Positions 34,429 to 42,933 of a stretch of 64,000 nucleotides of DNA are shown piece after piece. Position 1 is the stretch's first letter; the number at the start of each line of letters is the position of its first letter. The notes under the pieces are model-generated. The model had not been told where the DNA came from. It worked only from the letters and a program-made list of their open reading frames with translations, and made no database searches. The stretch spans positions 2,064,665 to 2,128,664 of the forward strand of contig NZ_KZ454944.1 in the NCBI RefSeq assembly GCF_002797415.1, read 5' to 3'. The translations under genes and the position numbers were made by a program. Origin of the DNA: Bacillus alkalisoli (GTDB taxonomy: Bacteria > Bacillota > Bacilli > Bacillales > Bacillaceae_I).

Positions 34429-34555
34429 CTTCATCTTCAACAGATGAGCGGGCACCATCATCCACAATTGCATATAACTCCTTCATAAATAAATCTTTCG
34501 ACACTTCCTTATTACAAGCTAAAATCTCTTTCTCGCCATTTCCTTTTTTATCCAT
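34406..34555 (-). CDS. small acidic hypothetical protein, 49 residues
   Basis: The frame extends to 34615, but ATG 34555 with GGAGG (34565-34569) nine bases upstream is the clear start. The product begins MDKKGNGEKEILACNKEVSK, contains FMKELYAIVDDGARSS and ends with many acidic residues. It is soluble and of unknown function. The ribosome site is strong support for a real gene. Confidence 0.6.
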   Translation of the reverse strand: MDKKGNGEKEILACNKEVSKDLFMKELYAIVDDGARSSVEDEEKSNKDA

Positions 34556-34650
34556 CAACAAAACCTCCAACTGAACTTTATGTTTAATATGGATAATCAA
34601 AGGTAATGTATACATTATTAGCTTTTTTCCGTTACATATTAAAGGATGTG

Positions 34651-34685
34651 TAAGAGTATCAGCATTGAGATAAAAGTGCTATAAT
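34651..34685 (+). promoter_or_regulatory. extended -10 promoter for ypmR
   Basis: TGCTATAAT (34677-34685) is a perfect extended -10 placed 29 bp before the ypmR start. The -35 region is poor. Confidence 0.5.
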
Positions 34686-34714
34686 AGTAGTAACAGCATT
34701 AAAGGGTGAGCATA

Positions 34715-35635
34715 ATGAAAAAATTAATTCTTTTATTATCTTTCGTATTTATTTTAATATTCGTAGCTGGTTGTAGTTCTACAAACAGCTCCAGTTCAAA
34801 CGTTATTTTAGACAAACTACAAGAACGAAAACATACAATTAACCAAAAACTTTCGACAGAAGACGGTTTTTTTAATAAATTTACAGAAGAAGTAGTTAAT
34901 GAAAACCAATTAAAACAGCTAGCATTAAACGAAAAAGAGGAAATTACAAATGAATTTTTTGATCGATCCTTAAACTTAGTTTTCTTTGGAGATTCTTTAA
35001 CACAAGGTGTTGGTGACCAAACGAATAGTGGTGGTTATGTACCATTTATAAAGGATTATTACGAGGAAAAATCATATATCGACAATGTTGCTATTAAAAA
35101 TTTAGGTGTTCGAGGAAACAGAACAGACCATTTACAACGACGCCTTAATTCAGATGAAGTAAAACAATCCCTAACAGAAGCCGATGTTATTTTTATAACA
35201 ATAGGTGGAAATGATTTAATGAAAGTAGTTCGTGAAAACTTCTTATCTTTAACTTTTCCTCTTTTTGATAAAGAACAGACTCTATATGGAGAGCGGTTTA
35301 CAGACGTACTTGGGACAATTAGAGAGCACAATGAAGTTAGCCCTATTTATGTAATCGGAATTTTTAATCCATTTTATCAATTTTTCCAAGAAATACACGA
35401 AATGAATGAAGTCGTTACTAATTGGAATAATGTTAGTGCAAAAGTTTTAGCTAATTATGAAAATACACATTTTATTTCTATTGATGATATATTTTTAGAT
35501 CCTACTCAACATTTATTAGATGATGACCAGTTTCACCCAAATGAAATTGGCTATTCATTAATTGGAGAACGAGTGGTAGAGGCTATTGACCAGCAGTATA
35601 AAAAACTAGCTTTCGATGAGCCTGTAGAGGAGTAG
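34715..35635 (+). CDS. ypmR: SGNH/GDSL hydrolase lipoprotein YpmR
   Basis: A 306-residue exported esterase or lipase-like protein. GTG 34706 is part of the ribosome site, so ATG 34715 is taken. The signal peptide ends in the lipobox VAGC (C20). The SGNH blocks are FFGDSLTQG (Ser), KNLGVRGNRTDHLQRR (Gly), TIGGNDLMK (Asn) and DDDQFHPNEIGY (Asp/His). The natural substrate is unknown. It is followed 5 bp later by ypmS in the B. subtilis order. Confidence 0.9.
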   Translation: MKKLILLLSFVFILIFVAGCSSTNSSSSNVILDKLQERKHTINQKLSTEDGFFNKFTEEVVNENQLKQLALNEKEEITNEFFDRSLNLVFFGDSLTQGVGDQTNSGGYVPFIKDYYEEKSYIDNVAIKNLGVRGNRTDHLQRRLNSDEVKQSLTEADVIFITIGGNDLMKVVRENFLSLTFPLFDKEQTLYGERFTDVLGTIREHNEVSPIYVIGIFNPFYQFFQEIHEMNEVVTNWNNVSAKVLANYENTHFISIDDIFLDPTQHLLDDDQFHPNEIGYSLIGERVVEAIDQQYKKLAFDEPVEE

Positions 35636-35640
35636 TTACC

Positions 35641-36225
35641 ATGTTACAACGAATAAAATCTTGGAAATCATCATTTTTCATATTACTAATAGTTAATATC
35701 ATAATCGCTCTAACTGTTTCTTTCCTTATTTTTTTACCAAACGGTAACAAAATAATGTTTAATAAAAATGAAGATGAACGAAAAAGAGTTGGCTTTACCA
35801 TTCAATCGAATAAAGAAGACTTGAATGATTTGATTGATTATTATTTAACAAGAGAAACGAAGCGGCCATTGAACTATGATGTTACCCTAACCGATCGCGT
35901 AGAGTTACGTGGAGAAATAACAGTTTTTGAGCGAAATATCCCATTAACGATGACATTTGTTCCAGAAGTCCAAGAAAATGGAGATGTTATTCTTAATCAA
36001 GATTCGATGTCTATTGGTAGACTACAAGTACCAGTAGCGATGGTGTTGAAATACGTAGCTGACAATTATCCTTTACCTGAGTGGGTAACGATTTCTCCAA
36101 GCGAACAATTAATCTACGTAGGAATTACGGAACTAAAACTTCAAGGCGATACAAAAGTTAAGTTAGTAAATTTTGACCTAGAAAAAGACGATTTAGTATT
36201 TAGATTATACGTACCTGTAGAATAA
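35641..36225 (+). CDS. ypmS: YpmS family membrane-anchored protein
   Basis: A 194-residue protein. A single N-terminal membrane anchor (SSFFILLIVNIIIALTVSFL) is followed by an extracellular domain including DVTLTDRVELRGEITVFERN and the repeated VNFDLEKDDLVFRLYVPVE end, typical of YpmS (DUF2140). It is translated right after ypmR behind AGAGGAG. Its function is unknown; conservation of the ypmR-ypmS pair suggests a shared envelope task. Confidence 0.88.
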   Translation: MLQRIKSWKSSFFILLIVNIIIALTVSFLIFLPNGNKIMFNKNEDERKRVGFTIQSNKEDLNDLIDYYLTRETKRPLNYDVTLTDRVELRGEITVFERNIPLTMTFVPEVQENGDVILNQDSMSIGRLQVPVAMVLKYVADNYPLPEWVTISPSEQLIYVGITELKLQGDTKVKLVNFDLEKDDLVFRLYVPVE

Positions 36226-36235
36226 AACGAACAGA

Positions 36236-36266
36236 AGACCGCTTATAGAAGCAGGTCTTTTTTTTT
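36236..36266 (+). terminator. terminator after ypmS
   Basis: AGACCGCTT pairs with AAGCAGGTCT (one bulge), followed by nine Ts. Confidence 0.85.
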
Positions 36267-36331
36267 GTTATAAAATAAACGTATTAATCAGGTTAAATCC
36301 CTATTTTTCCTAGATATGGGCATTCGCCTTT

Positions 36332-36358
36332 ACACTTTTGGCGTAACTGCATAAATTA
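36332..36358 (+). promoter_or_regulatory. candidate sigma-K promoter for the 29-residue YjcZ-type gene
   Basis: AC (36332-36333), a 16-bp spacer, then CATAAATTA (36350-36358), an exact match to the sigma-K -10 pattern CATAnnnTA. Confidence 0.5.
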
Positions 36359-36387
36359 TCACTAGGAAAGAAGGGGAGGTGTACAAC

Positions 36388-36477
36388 ATGAGTCATACTG
36401 GATATGGATCTGGTTTCGCTTTAGTAGTAGTTTTATTCATCTTGTTAATCATTGTAGGCGCAGGTATTTTGAGATAA
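36388..36477 (+). CDS. YjcZ family sporulation peptide, 29 residues
   Basis: ATG 36388 behind GGGGAGGTG. The product is MSHTGYGSGFALVVVLFILL followed by IIVGAGILR: a short Gly/Tyr-rich head and one transmembrane helix, the pattern of the YjcZ family (tiny sporulation-associated membrane proteins). Two more members lie at 36590 and 42535. A sigma-K-like promoter is directly upstream. Confidence 0.88.
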   Translation: MSHTGYGSGFALVVVLFILLIIVGAGILR

Positions 36478-36589
36478 TTATGTTCTCAGGAGAGTGTGCT
36501 TAATATATCTCCTTAATTCTCTACTTCTGGAATATGAAAAGTGCACCTTATATAGCGGTGAATGTATCACTTATAAGGAGGTGACAATT

Positions 36590-36721
36590 ATGGGTTGGTG
36601 TGGTCCATCTTACGGTTACGGCCCTCAAGTAGCTGGCGCAGGTTATCCTGGTGGTAACTCTTTCGTGTTAATCGTAGTATTATTCATTCTATTAATCATT
36701 GTTGGTGCTGCATGGTGCTAA
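36590..36721 (+). CDS. YjcZ family sporulation peptide, 43 residues
   Basis: The frame opens upstream at 36494, but ATG 36590 directly follows a perfect AAGGAGGTGA. The product begins MGWCGPSYGYGPQVAGAGYP and ends in the membrane helix FVLIVVLFILLIIVGAAWC. The hydrophobic part is nearly identical to those of the neighbours at 36388 and 42535, implying local duplication. A terminator follows. Confidence 0.9.
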   Translation: MGWCGPSYGYGPQVAGAGYPGGNSFVLIVVLFILLIIVGAAWC

Positions 36722-36736
36722 TATTATGAAAAGGGG

Positions 36737-36763
36737 TGCTCAGTCAGTCGACTGAGCATTTTT
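36737..36763 (+). terminator. terminator after the YjcZ gene
   Basis: TGCTCAGT (36737-36744) pairs with ACTGAGCA (36751-36758), followed by five Ts; the DUF4397 gene ends opposite. Confidence 0.8.
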
Positions 36764-36766
36764 AAG

Positions 36767-37495
36767 TTACGGCACCAAAAATAATGTTTCTAAACCTGGC
36801 TTTTTCTCTGCAAACCCCACGACAATTACTGTATATCCAATGTCAGGTCTAAATTTAATTCTGTCTAATGTTAACACAACATTTTTAGTACCAGCGACTC
36901 TAACTTCTAGGTCAACTGTCATAGGTGTTAACCCTAAATATTCTGTAACTTCTTTAAATGCAACATTTGAAAAAACAACATCTCCACCTTGAACAGCTAT
37001 ATCTACATTTGGGGTATCAGATGATACGTGTATAAATCTAAATTTCGTTTCACTTGTTGGCACACTAGGATCATCTGTCCAAATAAATAAATTAATATTG
37101 TTAACTTCTTCAATTGCTCCAACTGTGTATAACTCATTCTGTTCCACACTTAGTGATTCTGTTAAAACTGCTACATTTTTTTCACCTGTAGGATAAACTT
37201 TTACTTGATAAACACCTCCTGGAAGCTCAACATATTCACTAATGTTTTTATACCTAACATTTGTAAATGTTCTTTCATCATTTATATATACGTCTACTGC
37301 TGGAGCATCAGGGGAAGCATGGAGAAAACGAACACTTGAGTTGTTCCTCATTTGAATAGATTGGGAAGATAAGTTCATATATTTCTTGTAGTAGTATAAG
37401 TGTTTCATTGGGTCTACATATTGAAAGAAATTAGCCATTAACCAATATTTTTCTGCTTCTTCCTCGAAATTTCTGTTATTTGCTTGAAAGTCCAT
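36767..37495 (-). CDS. DUF4397 domain protein
   Basis: A 242-residue protein made of two DUF4397 repeats. The first starts at VRFLHASPDAPAVDVYIND (about 55) and the second at FRFIHVSSDTPNVDIAVQGG (about 153); each is followed by a YVELPGG/YLGLTP segment. No signal peptide is seen, unusual for a family that is often cell-surface; the N-terminal 50 residues are aromatic (YWLMANFFQYVDPMKHLYYY). It is transcribed towards the YjcZ genes. A spore-coat location is possible but inferred. Confidence 0.85.
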   Translation of the reverse strand: MDFQANNRNFEEEAEKYWLMANFFQYVDPMKHLYYYKKYMNLSSQSIQMRNNSSVRFLHASPDAPAVDVYINDERTFTNVRYKNISEYVELPGGVYQVKVYPTGEKNVAVLTESLSVEQNELYTVGAIEEVNNINLFIWTDDPSVPTSETKFRFIHVSSDTPNVDIAVQGGDVVFSNVAFKEVTEYLGLTPMTVDLEVRVAGTKNVVLTLDRIKFRPDIGYTVIVVGFAEKKPGLETLFLVP

Positions 37496-37585
37496 GTCTA
37501 CACCTCGCTATTATAATAAATAACTAAATAACCATATGGTATAAGCATATTCACGATGACTTGGACTATTGTGTATGTTTCATTC

Positions 37586-37620
37586 CATAAAAAAACGCCA
37601 GTAGATTTTCTACTAGCGTC
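37586..37620 (-). terminator. terminator after the zinc-ribbon gene
   Basis: On the reverse strand ACGCTAGTAGA pairs with TCTACTGGCGT (one mismatch) and is followed by seven Ts. Confidence 0.8.
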
Positions 37621-37867
37621 ACGTATTTTTTAATTCTGCGTGTTTAATGAAAGTTCTTTCTTCTTCAATTTGCCCACATGTTCCACATTGCACTTTATGT
37701 GAAGGACCTTTATAAGCAATATGGAAAGCATCTAAGTTTTCAGAAGAGAATTCTGTTAAAACTTCGCCCGTTTGTGGATTAAGTTTTACCGATTTAGGTA
37801 CTTGTTCAATAATATTAAAACGAGATCGGTTCGTTTTACAATTTGGGCATAAATATGGTGAAGTCAT
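37619..37867 (-). CDS. small zinc-ribbon protein
   Basis: An 82-residue protein behind GGAGGTGG. Two CxxC knuckles, CPNCKTN near the start and CGTCGQ at about 61-66, form a zinc ribbon around a central variable part (SVKLNPQTGEVLTEF). I recall database names such as DNA alkylation repair protein for close relatives, but nothing in the sequence supports that. It lies downstream of tnrA on the same strand with its own terminator. Confidence 0.7.
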   Translation of the reverse strand: MTSPYLCPNCKTNRSRFNIIEQVPKSVKLNPQTGEVLTEFSSENLDAFHIAYKGPSHKVQCGTCGQIEEERTFIKHAELKNT

Positions 37868-37929
37868 TGTATGTCCACCTCCTAGTTATACTATTTGTTT
37901 TTTAGGAAGTTTTATACATACTAACTAAG

Positions 37930-38262
37930 TTAAGAATGTCCAGTATTGTTTTTATTGAAATGTGCTTGAATTTGCCCTTTTAACATTTGCTTTTTCCAGT
38001 TTTCTTGTTCTTTTTCTTTCTTTTTCCACTGTTGTCTAATTTCATACGTTTGTACGCCGTCTTCGATATGATTAGCTATTTCTACAAGTTTTTCTATGTC
38101 TAAGAAAGAGTATTTACGTATGCCTGAAGCTGTTCTTGCAGGGAAAATTAGTTTTCGTTCTTCATAATAGCGAATTTGTCTCTCGGATAATCCAGTTAGC
38201 TCTCGAACGGTACCTATAGAAATTACTTTTTTCTCTTTATACGATTTTTCATCAAACTTCAT
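37930..38262 (-). CDS. tnrA: nitrogen regulator TnrA
   Basis: A 110-residue MerR-family regulator. The frame opens at TTG 38277, but ATG 38262 gives the usual TnrA start. The winged helix ([20 protein letters not shown] then YEERKLIFP) is almost identical to TnrA/GlnR. The C-terminal tail [12 protein letters not shown] is the TnrA part that binds feedback-inhibited glutamine synthetase. No glnA lies next to it, as expected for tnrA rather than glnR. A TnrA-type site upstream (38347-38363) suggests autoactivation. Confidence 0.93.
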   Translation of the reverse strand: MKFDEKSYKEKKVISIGTVRELTGLSERQIRYYEERKLIFPARTASGIRKYSFLDIEKLVEIANHIEDGVQTYEIRQQWKKKEKEQENWKKQMLKGQIQAHFNKNNTGHS

Positions 38263-38306
38263 CGTAACACATCCCAATGTAGCTTTTTTAGAAAGCTAAC
38301 TCTTTT

Positions 38307-38363
38307 CATTTATTATATTACAGATGAAATATATTGACTTCCTTTTTGTAAGGTTTCCTTACA
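38307..38363 (-). promoter_or_regulatory. tnrA promoter with TnrA/GlnR box
   Basis: The 17-bp dyad TGTAAGGTTTCCTTACA (38347-38363) fits TGTnAn5-7TnACA with perfect outer symmetry. On the reverse strand the -10 TATAAT is at 38317-38312, which puts the box centre near -50, the position used by TnrA-activated promoters. Confidence 0.65.
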
Positions 38364-38389
38364 TATTCCAAAAAATATTCCTTTTTGCC

Positions 38390-38607
38390 GCAGATGATTG
38401 GAGCGCAAGCCTTCGCTTTTTGCGGGCGGTATAAAGGTAGGTTATTTTCACTGTCGTGAAAAAACCTACTCCTCGGCACAGGCGCCTGTGGGGTCTCACT
38501 TAACACGCTTTCACGCAGGACAAGGAAGGCTACCAAGCGATACATCCTTTGTAAGGAAATGCGTTAGCATTTTCGAGGAGTCTTCGGCTTGAGCTCCAAT
38601 CATCTGC
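38390..38607 (-). repeat. interspersed palindromic repeat, copy 8 (hairpin module plus insertion)
   Basis: The arms GCAGATGATTGGAGC (38390-38404) and GCTCCAATCATCTGC (38593-38607) are perfect. The hairpin module is at about 38435-38470. The CCCGCAGGAGTC element is split by about 57 bp (near 38520-38577) that contains a small AATGC/GCATT hairpin. Close to copy 11. Confidence 0.88.
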
Positions 38608-38642
38608 TGGAAAGTTAAGAATGTAAAATGCAATTTTAAAAA

Positions 38643-38694
38643 AATAAAAAAATCCGAAAAATTCCTAAGTTATTAGGAATATTACGGATTTTTC
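38643..38694 (-). terminator. strong terminator of the CobW gene
   Basis: On the reverse strand AAAAATCCGTAATATTCCTA and the complementary TAGGAATTTTTCGGATTTTT form a long stem ending in a T tract. It directly continues the GGGACAAAACT element in which the gene ends. Confidence 0.85.
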
Positions 38695-38699
38695 TTAAT

Positions 38700-39635
38700 T
38701 CAATTTAGTTTTGTCCCAGCCTCTTCTAATTTTTTTAATTGGGATGTTAGTATATCTTTTTGTAATTCTTCACCGATGATTACGAGATTTAATGGTACTT
38801 TAATTGGTTCTTTTAAGTAGAGTGGTGTGCCGTATGAATATTGAAACAAGTAGATACTGCTCGTATTCTTGAATTTTATATAACCTTTTATTCGATAAAT
38901 AGTATCGGGAAGATTCTTTAACCAGTCTTCGAATTCGTCTAAATCGATTTCATTTTTAAACTCATAAACAAATGTACGTAAATTCAGCTCGTTTTTCACA
39001 TGCAACGCTTCATGTTTGTCTCTTTCGATGGAAGAGATTGTTTTCCAACTATCTAAAGGTATATCAGCGAATGATGTCAGGAAACAAGCGGCCTTTGGGT
39101 TTATTTGTTGAATTTCAAATAATACGGAAGCTACTTTTTCTTCTGAAAGTAAATCTGTTTTATTTAAAATAATTAGATCCGCATGCTTGATTTGCTCTCT
39201 AATTAATTGTTGGATTTGTATGGAGAAAGTATGTCTATCATTCCACCTTGTTACATCAAGTAATGATACTACTTTTGCAATCTCTAACCTACTTGCAAAC
39301 AGAGGGGACAATAACGTATCCAATACTTCGATAGGGTGTGCTGCACCAGTTGTCTCAATGTAAATAGCGTCTAAGTCTTTTTCATATAATAAACCTTGGA
39401 CAGTAGACTCCAATTTTTCTTGAATGGTGCAACAAATACATCCATCAAAAAGTTCAGACAAAGGTAAATCTTTCGGTACTTGATCAGAGTCTATGGATAC
39501 ACTCCCTAATTCGTTCATTATAACCGCGACTTTTCTACCTAGTTCCGTTTCAGATTTCAGCATTTTTTTCAGTAATGTCGTCTTACCACTACCTAAAAAA
39601 CCTGAAAGGATGTAAACATCTATTTTTTTTTGCAA
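38700..39635 (-). CDS. CobW/COG0523 GTPase (putative metal chaperone)
   Basis: A 311-residue G3E GTPase behind GGAGGTCACC, starting at TTG 39635. The P loop is GFLGSGKTTLL (12-22), the metal motif GCICC (65-69), ETTGAAHP is switch-like and NKTDLL gives base specificity. CobW_C occupies about 210-300. COG0523 members deliver zinc or other metals under limitation. No Zur-like box was recognised upstream. The last codons (EAGTKLN) are written in a dispersed terminator repeat. Confidence 0.88.
   Translation of the reverse strand: MQKKIDVYILSGFLGSGKTTLLKKMLKSETELGRKVAVIMNELGSVSIDSDQVPKDLPLSELFDGCICCTIQEKLESTVQGLLYEKDLDAIYIETTGAAHPIEVLDTLLSPLFASRLEIAKVVSLLDVTRWNDRHTFSIQIQQLIREQIKHADLIILNKTDLLSEEKVASVLFEIQQINPKAACFLTSFADIPLDSWKTISSIERDKHEALHVKNELNLRTFVYEFKNEIDLDEFEDWLKNLPDTIYRIKGYIKFKNTSSIYLFQYSYGTPLYLKEPIKVPLNLVIIGEELQKDILTSQLKKLEEAGTKLN
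38707..38723 (-). repeat. GGGACAAAACT element (copy C), overlapping the CobW stop
   Basis: The reverse strand reads GAGGCTGGGACAAAACT, nearly identical to the reverse of 57366-57382 and similar to 57070-57086. All three copies lie at gene 3' ends. Confidence 0.65.
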
Positions 39636-39788
39636 AATGGTGACCTCCTAGTATGTACGAAAAAGAATTCTTGCTACATTTTAACATAATAAGCAATACA
39701 TTAAGTAGAATTTAAGTGCTTAAATTGTGAATTTAAGAAAATGGTTGTTATAATTATTTCCATATATACGAGAAAGGTAAGTGATTCT

Positions 39789-40748
39789 ATGCAAAACAAT
39801 TTTCAAAAAGCTACATTTGCCGGTGGGTGCTTTTGGTGTATGGTAAAACCTTTTGATAAACAGCCCGGAATAGAAAAAGTCGTCTCAGGATATACAGGAG
39901 GACATAAAGAAAACCCAACATATAAAGAAGTTTGTTCCGAAACAACTGGTCATTACGAAGCTGTCCAAATTACATTTGATCCAATTGTTTTCCCATACGA
40001 AAAACTGTTAGAAATTTTTTGGCAACAAATTGATCCAACTGACGCAGGAGGACAATTTAATGACAGAGGAAACAGTTATCGCACAGCGATCTTTTATCAT
40101 AATGATGAACAACAACAACTCGCAGAAAAATCAAAAGAAATTATAGATAAAAGCGGTAAGTTTCAAAAACCTATTGTGACGAGTATTCTTCCTGCTCAAA
40201 TTTTTTACGAAGCAGAAGAATATCATCAACATTATTATAAGAAACATCCGTTTCGTTATAAGATGTATCATACAGGTTCAGGGCGTGCGGCATATATTAA
40301 AAGTGCATGGAAAGATTCTGATCGTGACCAAAAGGTAAAACAGAATTTAACTGCCATTCAATACGAAGTGACACAAAATAATGGAACAGAACCTCCGTTT
40401 AGAAATGAGTTTTGGAATCACACAGAAGAAGGAATTTATGTGGATATCGTTTCTGGTGAACCTTTATTTAGCTCGTTAGATAAATATGATGCAGGTTGCG
40501 GGTGGCCAAGTTTTACAAGACCGATAAAAAAAGAGCAAGTAGTTGAAGAAATGGATGTAACCCATAACATGGTACGAACGGAAGTTAGAAGCAAAGATGC
40601 AGACTCACATTTAGGTCATGTTTTTGAAGACGGACCTCGCGAAAAAGGTGGACTACGTTATTGTATAAACTCCGCTGCATTACGATTTATTAAAGTCGAT
40701 GACCTTGAAAAAGAAGGATATGGGGAATACAAATCTCTATTTATATGA
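39789..40748 (+). CDS. msrAB: fused peptide methionine sulfoxide reductase MsrA-MsrB
   Basis: A 319-residue bifunctional repair enzyme. The open frame starts at 39741, but ATG 39789 gives the standard MsrA start behind AAAGGTAAGTGA. The MsrA active site is GGCFWC (C14 nucleophile), with GGQFNDRG and YHQHYY downstream. MsrB begins about residue 175 ([20 protein letters not shown]) with the catalytic Cys in [11 protein letters not shown] (C292). The zinc CxxC pairs of some MsrB forms are absent. It is monocistronic with a strong terminator. Confidence 0.95.
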   Translation: MQNNFQKATFAGGCFWCMVKPFDKQPGIEKVVSGYTGGHKENPTYKEVCSETTGHYEAVQITFDPIVFPYEKLLEIFWQQIDPTDAGGQFNDRGNSYRTAIFYHNDEQQQLAEKSKEIIDKSGKFQKPIVTSILPAQIFYEAEEYHQHYYKKHPFRYKMYHTGSGRAAYIKSAWKDSDRDQKVKQNLTAIQYEVTQNNGTEPPFRNEFWNHTEEGIYVDIVSGEPLFSSLDKYDAGCGWPSFTRPIKKEQVVEEMDVTHNMVRTEVRSKDADSHLGHVFEDGPREKGGLRYCINSAALRFIKVDDLEKEGYGEYKSLFI

Positions 40749-40755
40749 AATGCTG

Positions 40756-40792
40756 AGAAGTTCGTTTGCTAACAATAACGAACTTCTTTTTG
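40756..40792 (+). terminator. terminator after msrAB
   Basis: AGAAGTTCGTT (40756-40766) pairs with AACGAACTTCT (40777-40787), followed by a T tract. Confidence 0.85.
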
Positions 40793-40893
40793 TTTTTGTC
40801 GAAAACCGCAAACTTTAAAGGATTTTATATTTTTTTGTAGAATAGAATGCTAGAATTATATTATTATTTATAGCGGTTGGAAGGGGAAAGTCA

Positions 40894-42381
40894 ATGTCGG
40901 ATATTATGAGCATTAAACAATTAAAATTAGAAGACCTGTATAAAAAAAATTCGCTCATGTTTTTTGTTGTTTTTTTAGCGTACGGAGCTGGTTTGATAGT
41001 AAATATATTAGTACCAGTAGCTCCTGTTATTACATATACACTATTATCGGCGTTGTGTTTAGGTATCATTTTATTTTTCCTAGCAAGATGGAATAATACT
41101 TTCCATTTTGTCGTACCTTATTTTGCAGTTATTGCTACTTTTATTGTATTTTTTACTATTTTGGTAATCAGAGGTGCATCCTTATCTGGATTTGTTTTAC
41201 CTTTCTTAGTATTTACGATAGCAACTTTATATTTTAATAGGATTGTTTTTATCATAGGAGCAATATGTAGTACCATGTTATTCTCTTATTCTATGTGGTC
41301 CTTTATGAATGGGAACATGTTATTAGACGGACAAATAGGGAATTTGTTTTTATTGTTTTTTATTTTATTAATTATCACGTTTGTACAAGTTCACATCGGA
41401 AAAACTTTATTCCAACAATTTGAACATTTAGTTATAAAGATGACGGAAGAACAGCATGAGAGAGAAAAGAAGCAAGAATTATTTAAAGCGGATGCGATAA
41501 ACTTAATGAAAGAAGTGGAAAACATCCATAGTAAATTAAAAGTGAACATTTCTTCCCAAAAAGAAATTTCAGATACAGTAGAAGAGATTTCTAGCACAAG
41601 CCAAAAACAAGCGGACCAAATTAGTTATATTGTTGAACATTCAAATGATGTTGCTACATTGATGGATTCCATGGTAGAAAAATCATCGTTTTTAGAGGAA
41701 AAAACGAAAGAATCCTCACATTTATCCAATAATGGCAGCTTACAAGCAAAACGTTTAGTTCAACATATGAGTGGTTTTTCAAACGATGTTACAGGAGTAG
41801 CCCAAGTCTTTCAACAACTGACAGATCGAATCGAACAAACGAATGAATTAACGAAAAACATTAAGCAAATTACGGAACAAACAAACTTACTAGCTCTAAA
41901 TGCCTCTATCGAAGCAGCCCGTGCTGGCGAAGCGGGTAAAGGTTTTGCCGTTGTAGCAAACGAAATAAGAAAGCTAGCTCATATTACTGAACAAACAACT
42001 GTGGAAATTAATGATAACTTATTAGCTTTAAATCACTCTAAAGACACTGTATTACAAAAGTTAACAAGCAACTTGGACCAATTGAATCAAAATGTTCAGT
42101 CTACAAAAGATGTAGAAGATTATTTTAATCGAATTGAAAAAACGTTAAAACTTCTAGAATCAACCGTTGCAGACTACTCCCGTTTTGCTTTTGATGTGAA
42201 AGAAAAAACGAAACAAACGGACTCTTATACAAGTGATTTCGCAGCATGGATGGAAGAGGCTTCAGCAGGTCTTCAACAAATGAGTGCAAACATTCAGCAA
42301 TTAAATGATGAAAATGGGCATATTGGTCATTCATTAGAGTCCATCGAAGAAATTCTTCATTCCATGGAAAATAAAAAATAA
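40894..42381 (+). CDS. methyl-accepting chemotaxis protein without periplasmic ligand domain
   Basis: A 495-residue receptor behind AAGGGGAAAG. About six membrane helices fill residues 25-170 ([20 protein letters not shown] and on), replacing the usual extracellular sensor, and no HAMP domain is evident. The signalling domain follows, with the hairpin tip [20 protein letters not shown] and long coiled coils. It probably senses membrane or internal signals. No che genes are adjacent and no sigma-D promoter was recognised. Confidence 0.9.
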   Translation: MSDIMSIKQLKLEDLYKKNSLMFFVVFLAYGAGLIVNILVPVAPVITYTLLSALCLGIILFFLARWNNTFHFVVPYFAVIATFIVFFTILVIRGASLSGFVLPFLVFTIATLYFNRIVFIIGAICSTMLFSYSMWSFMNGNMLLDGQIGNLFLLFFILLIITFVQVHIGKTLFQQFEHLVIKMTEEQHEREKKQELFKADAINLMKEVENIHSKLKVNISSQKEISDTVEEISSTSQKQADQISYIVEHSNDVATLMDSMVEKSSFLEEKTKESSHLSNNGSLQAKRLVQHMSGFSNDVTGVAQVFQQLTDRIEQTNELTKNIKQITEQTNLLALNASIEAARAGEAGKGFAVVANEIRKLAHITEQTTVEINDNLLALNHSKDTVLQKLTSNLDQLNQNVQSTKDVEDYFNRIEKTLKLLESTVADYSRFAFDVKEKTKQTDSYTSDFAAWMEEASAGLQQMSANIQQLNDENGHIGHSLESIEEILHSMENKK

Positions 42382-42475
42382 ACATTTGAATCCATATTTA
42401 TGTGTAAGACTACTATTATTAAACGAACGGTAAATTTTGCAAATGATTAATTTTCCACTATAGGCGAATGCACAT

Positions 42476-42503
42476 ACGAGACAACCACCTATCACATAAA
42501 GTA
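42476..42503 (+). promoter_or_regulatory. candidate sigma-K promoter for the 46-residue YjcZ gene
   Basis: AC (42476-42477), a 17-bp spacer, then CATAAAGTA (42495-42503), an exact CATAnnnTA -10. Confidence 0.5.
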
Positions 42504-42534
42504 AAGTGTAAACTAAATACAGGAGTGATCAAAC

Positions 42535-42675
42535 ATGCACGATTACTGTTATTACACTTACGGTCAATGTGGTTATCCAACAGGTGTAGCTGGAGCGCAC
42601 ACAGGTAATACGTTCGTATTAATCGTCGTATTATTTATTCTTTTAATTATCGTTGGAGCTTGCTACTGCAAATAA
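42535..42675 (+). CDS. YjcZ family sporulation peptide, 46 residues
   Basis: ATG 42535 behind AGGAGTG. The product begins MHDYCYYTYGQCGYPTGVAG and ends in the helix FVLIVVLFILLIIVGACYCK, nearly identical to the helix of the gene at 36590. The Tyr/Cys/Gly head is typical of the family. It has its own sigma-K-like promoter and terminator. Confidence 0.9.
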   Translation: MHDYCYYTYGQCGYPTGVAGAHTGNTFVLIVVLFILLIIVGACYCK

Positions 42676-42693
42676 TGAATAGGCTATAAGAAG

Positions 42694-42726
42694 TAGTGAA
42701 GGTTTATGAACCTTCACTATTTTTTA
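42694..42726 (+). terminator. terminator after the YjcZ gene
   Basis: AGTGAAGGTT pairs with AACCTTCACT across a 4-nt loop, followed by a T tract. Confidence 0.85.
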
Positions 42727-42738
42727 TTCTCTTAGCAT

Positions 42739-42779
42739 GGGAACTAATTGTTGAAGAAAGCACGAGGTACTCGCTTTCG
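42739..42779 (-). repeat. truncated left end of the palindromic repeat
   Basis: GGGAACTAATTGTTGAAGAA then AGCACGAGGTACTCGCTTTC closely matches the left arm of copy 10 (54994-55033). The rest of the element is missing. Confidence 0.65.
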
Positions 42780-42933
42780 TTTTAAACAGTCGGAATTATT
42801 AAAAAACAACCAAAACACGAACGATAAACACATAAACTTAATTTAAATTCGTAAAAACGGTTGACTGGTTGGATGGGTTTTGTTATATTTACATAGGTTT
42901 GAAATTCATACACGAATAATGGGGGATTACACA

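Noticed and set aside
42880..42933. Longer N terminus for the FAD dehydrogenase
   Set aside because: The GGGGGATT ribosome site lies inside that extension, directly before ATG 42934, and the Rossmann motif should be close to the N terminus.
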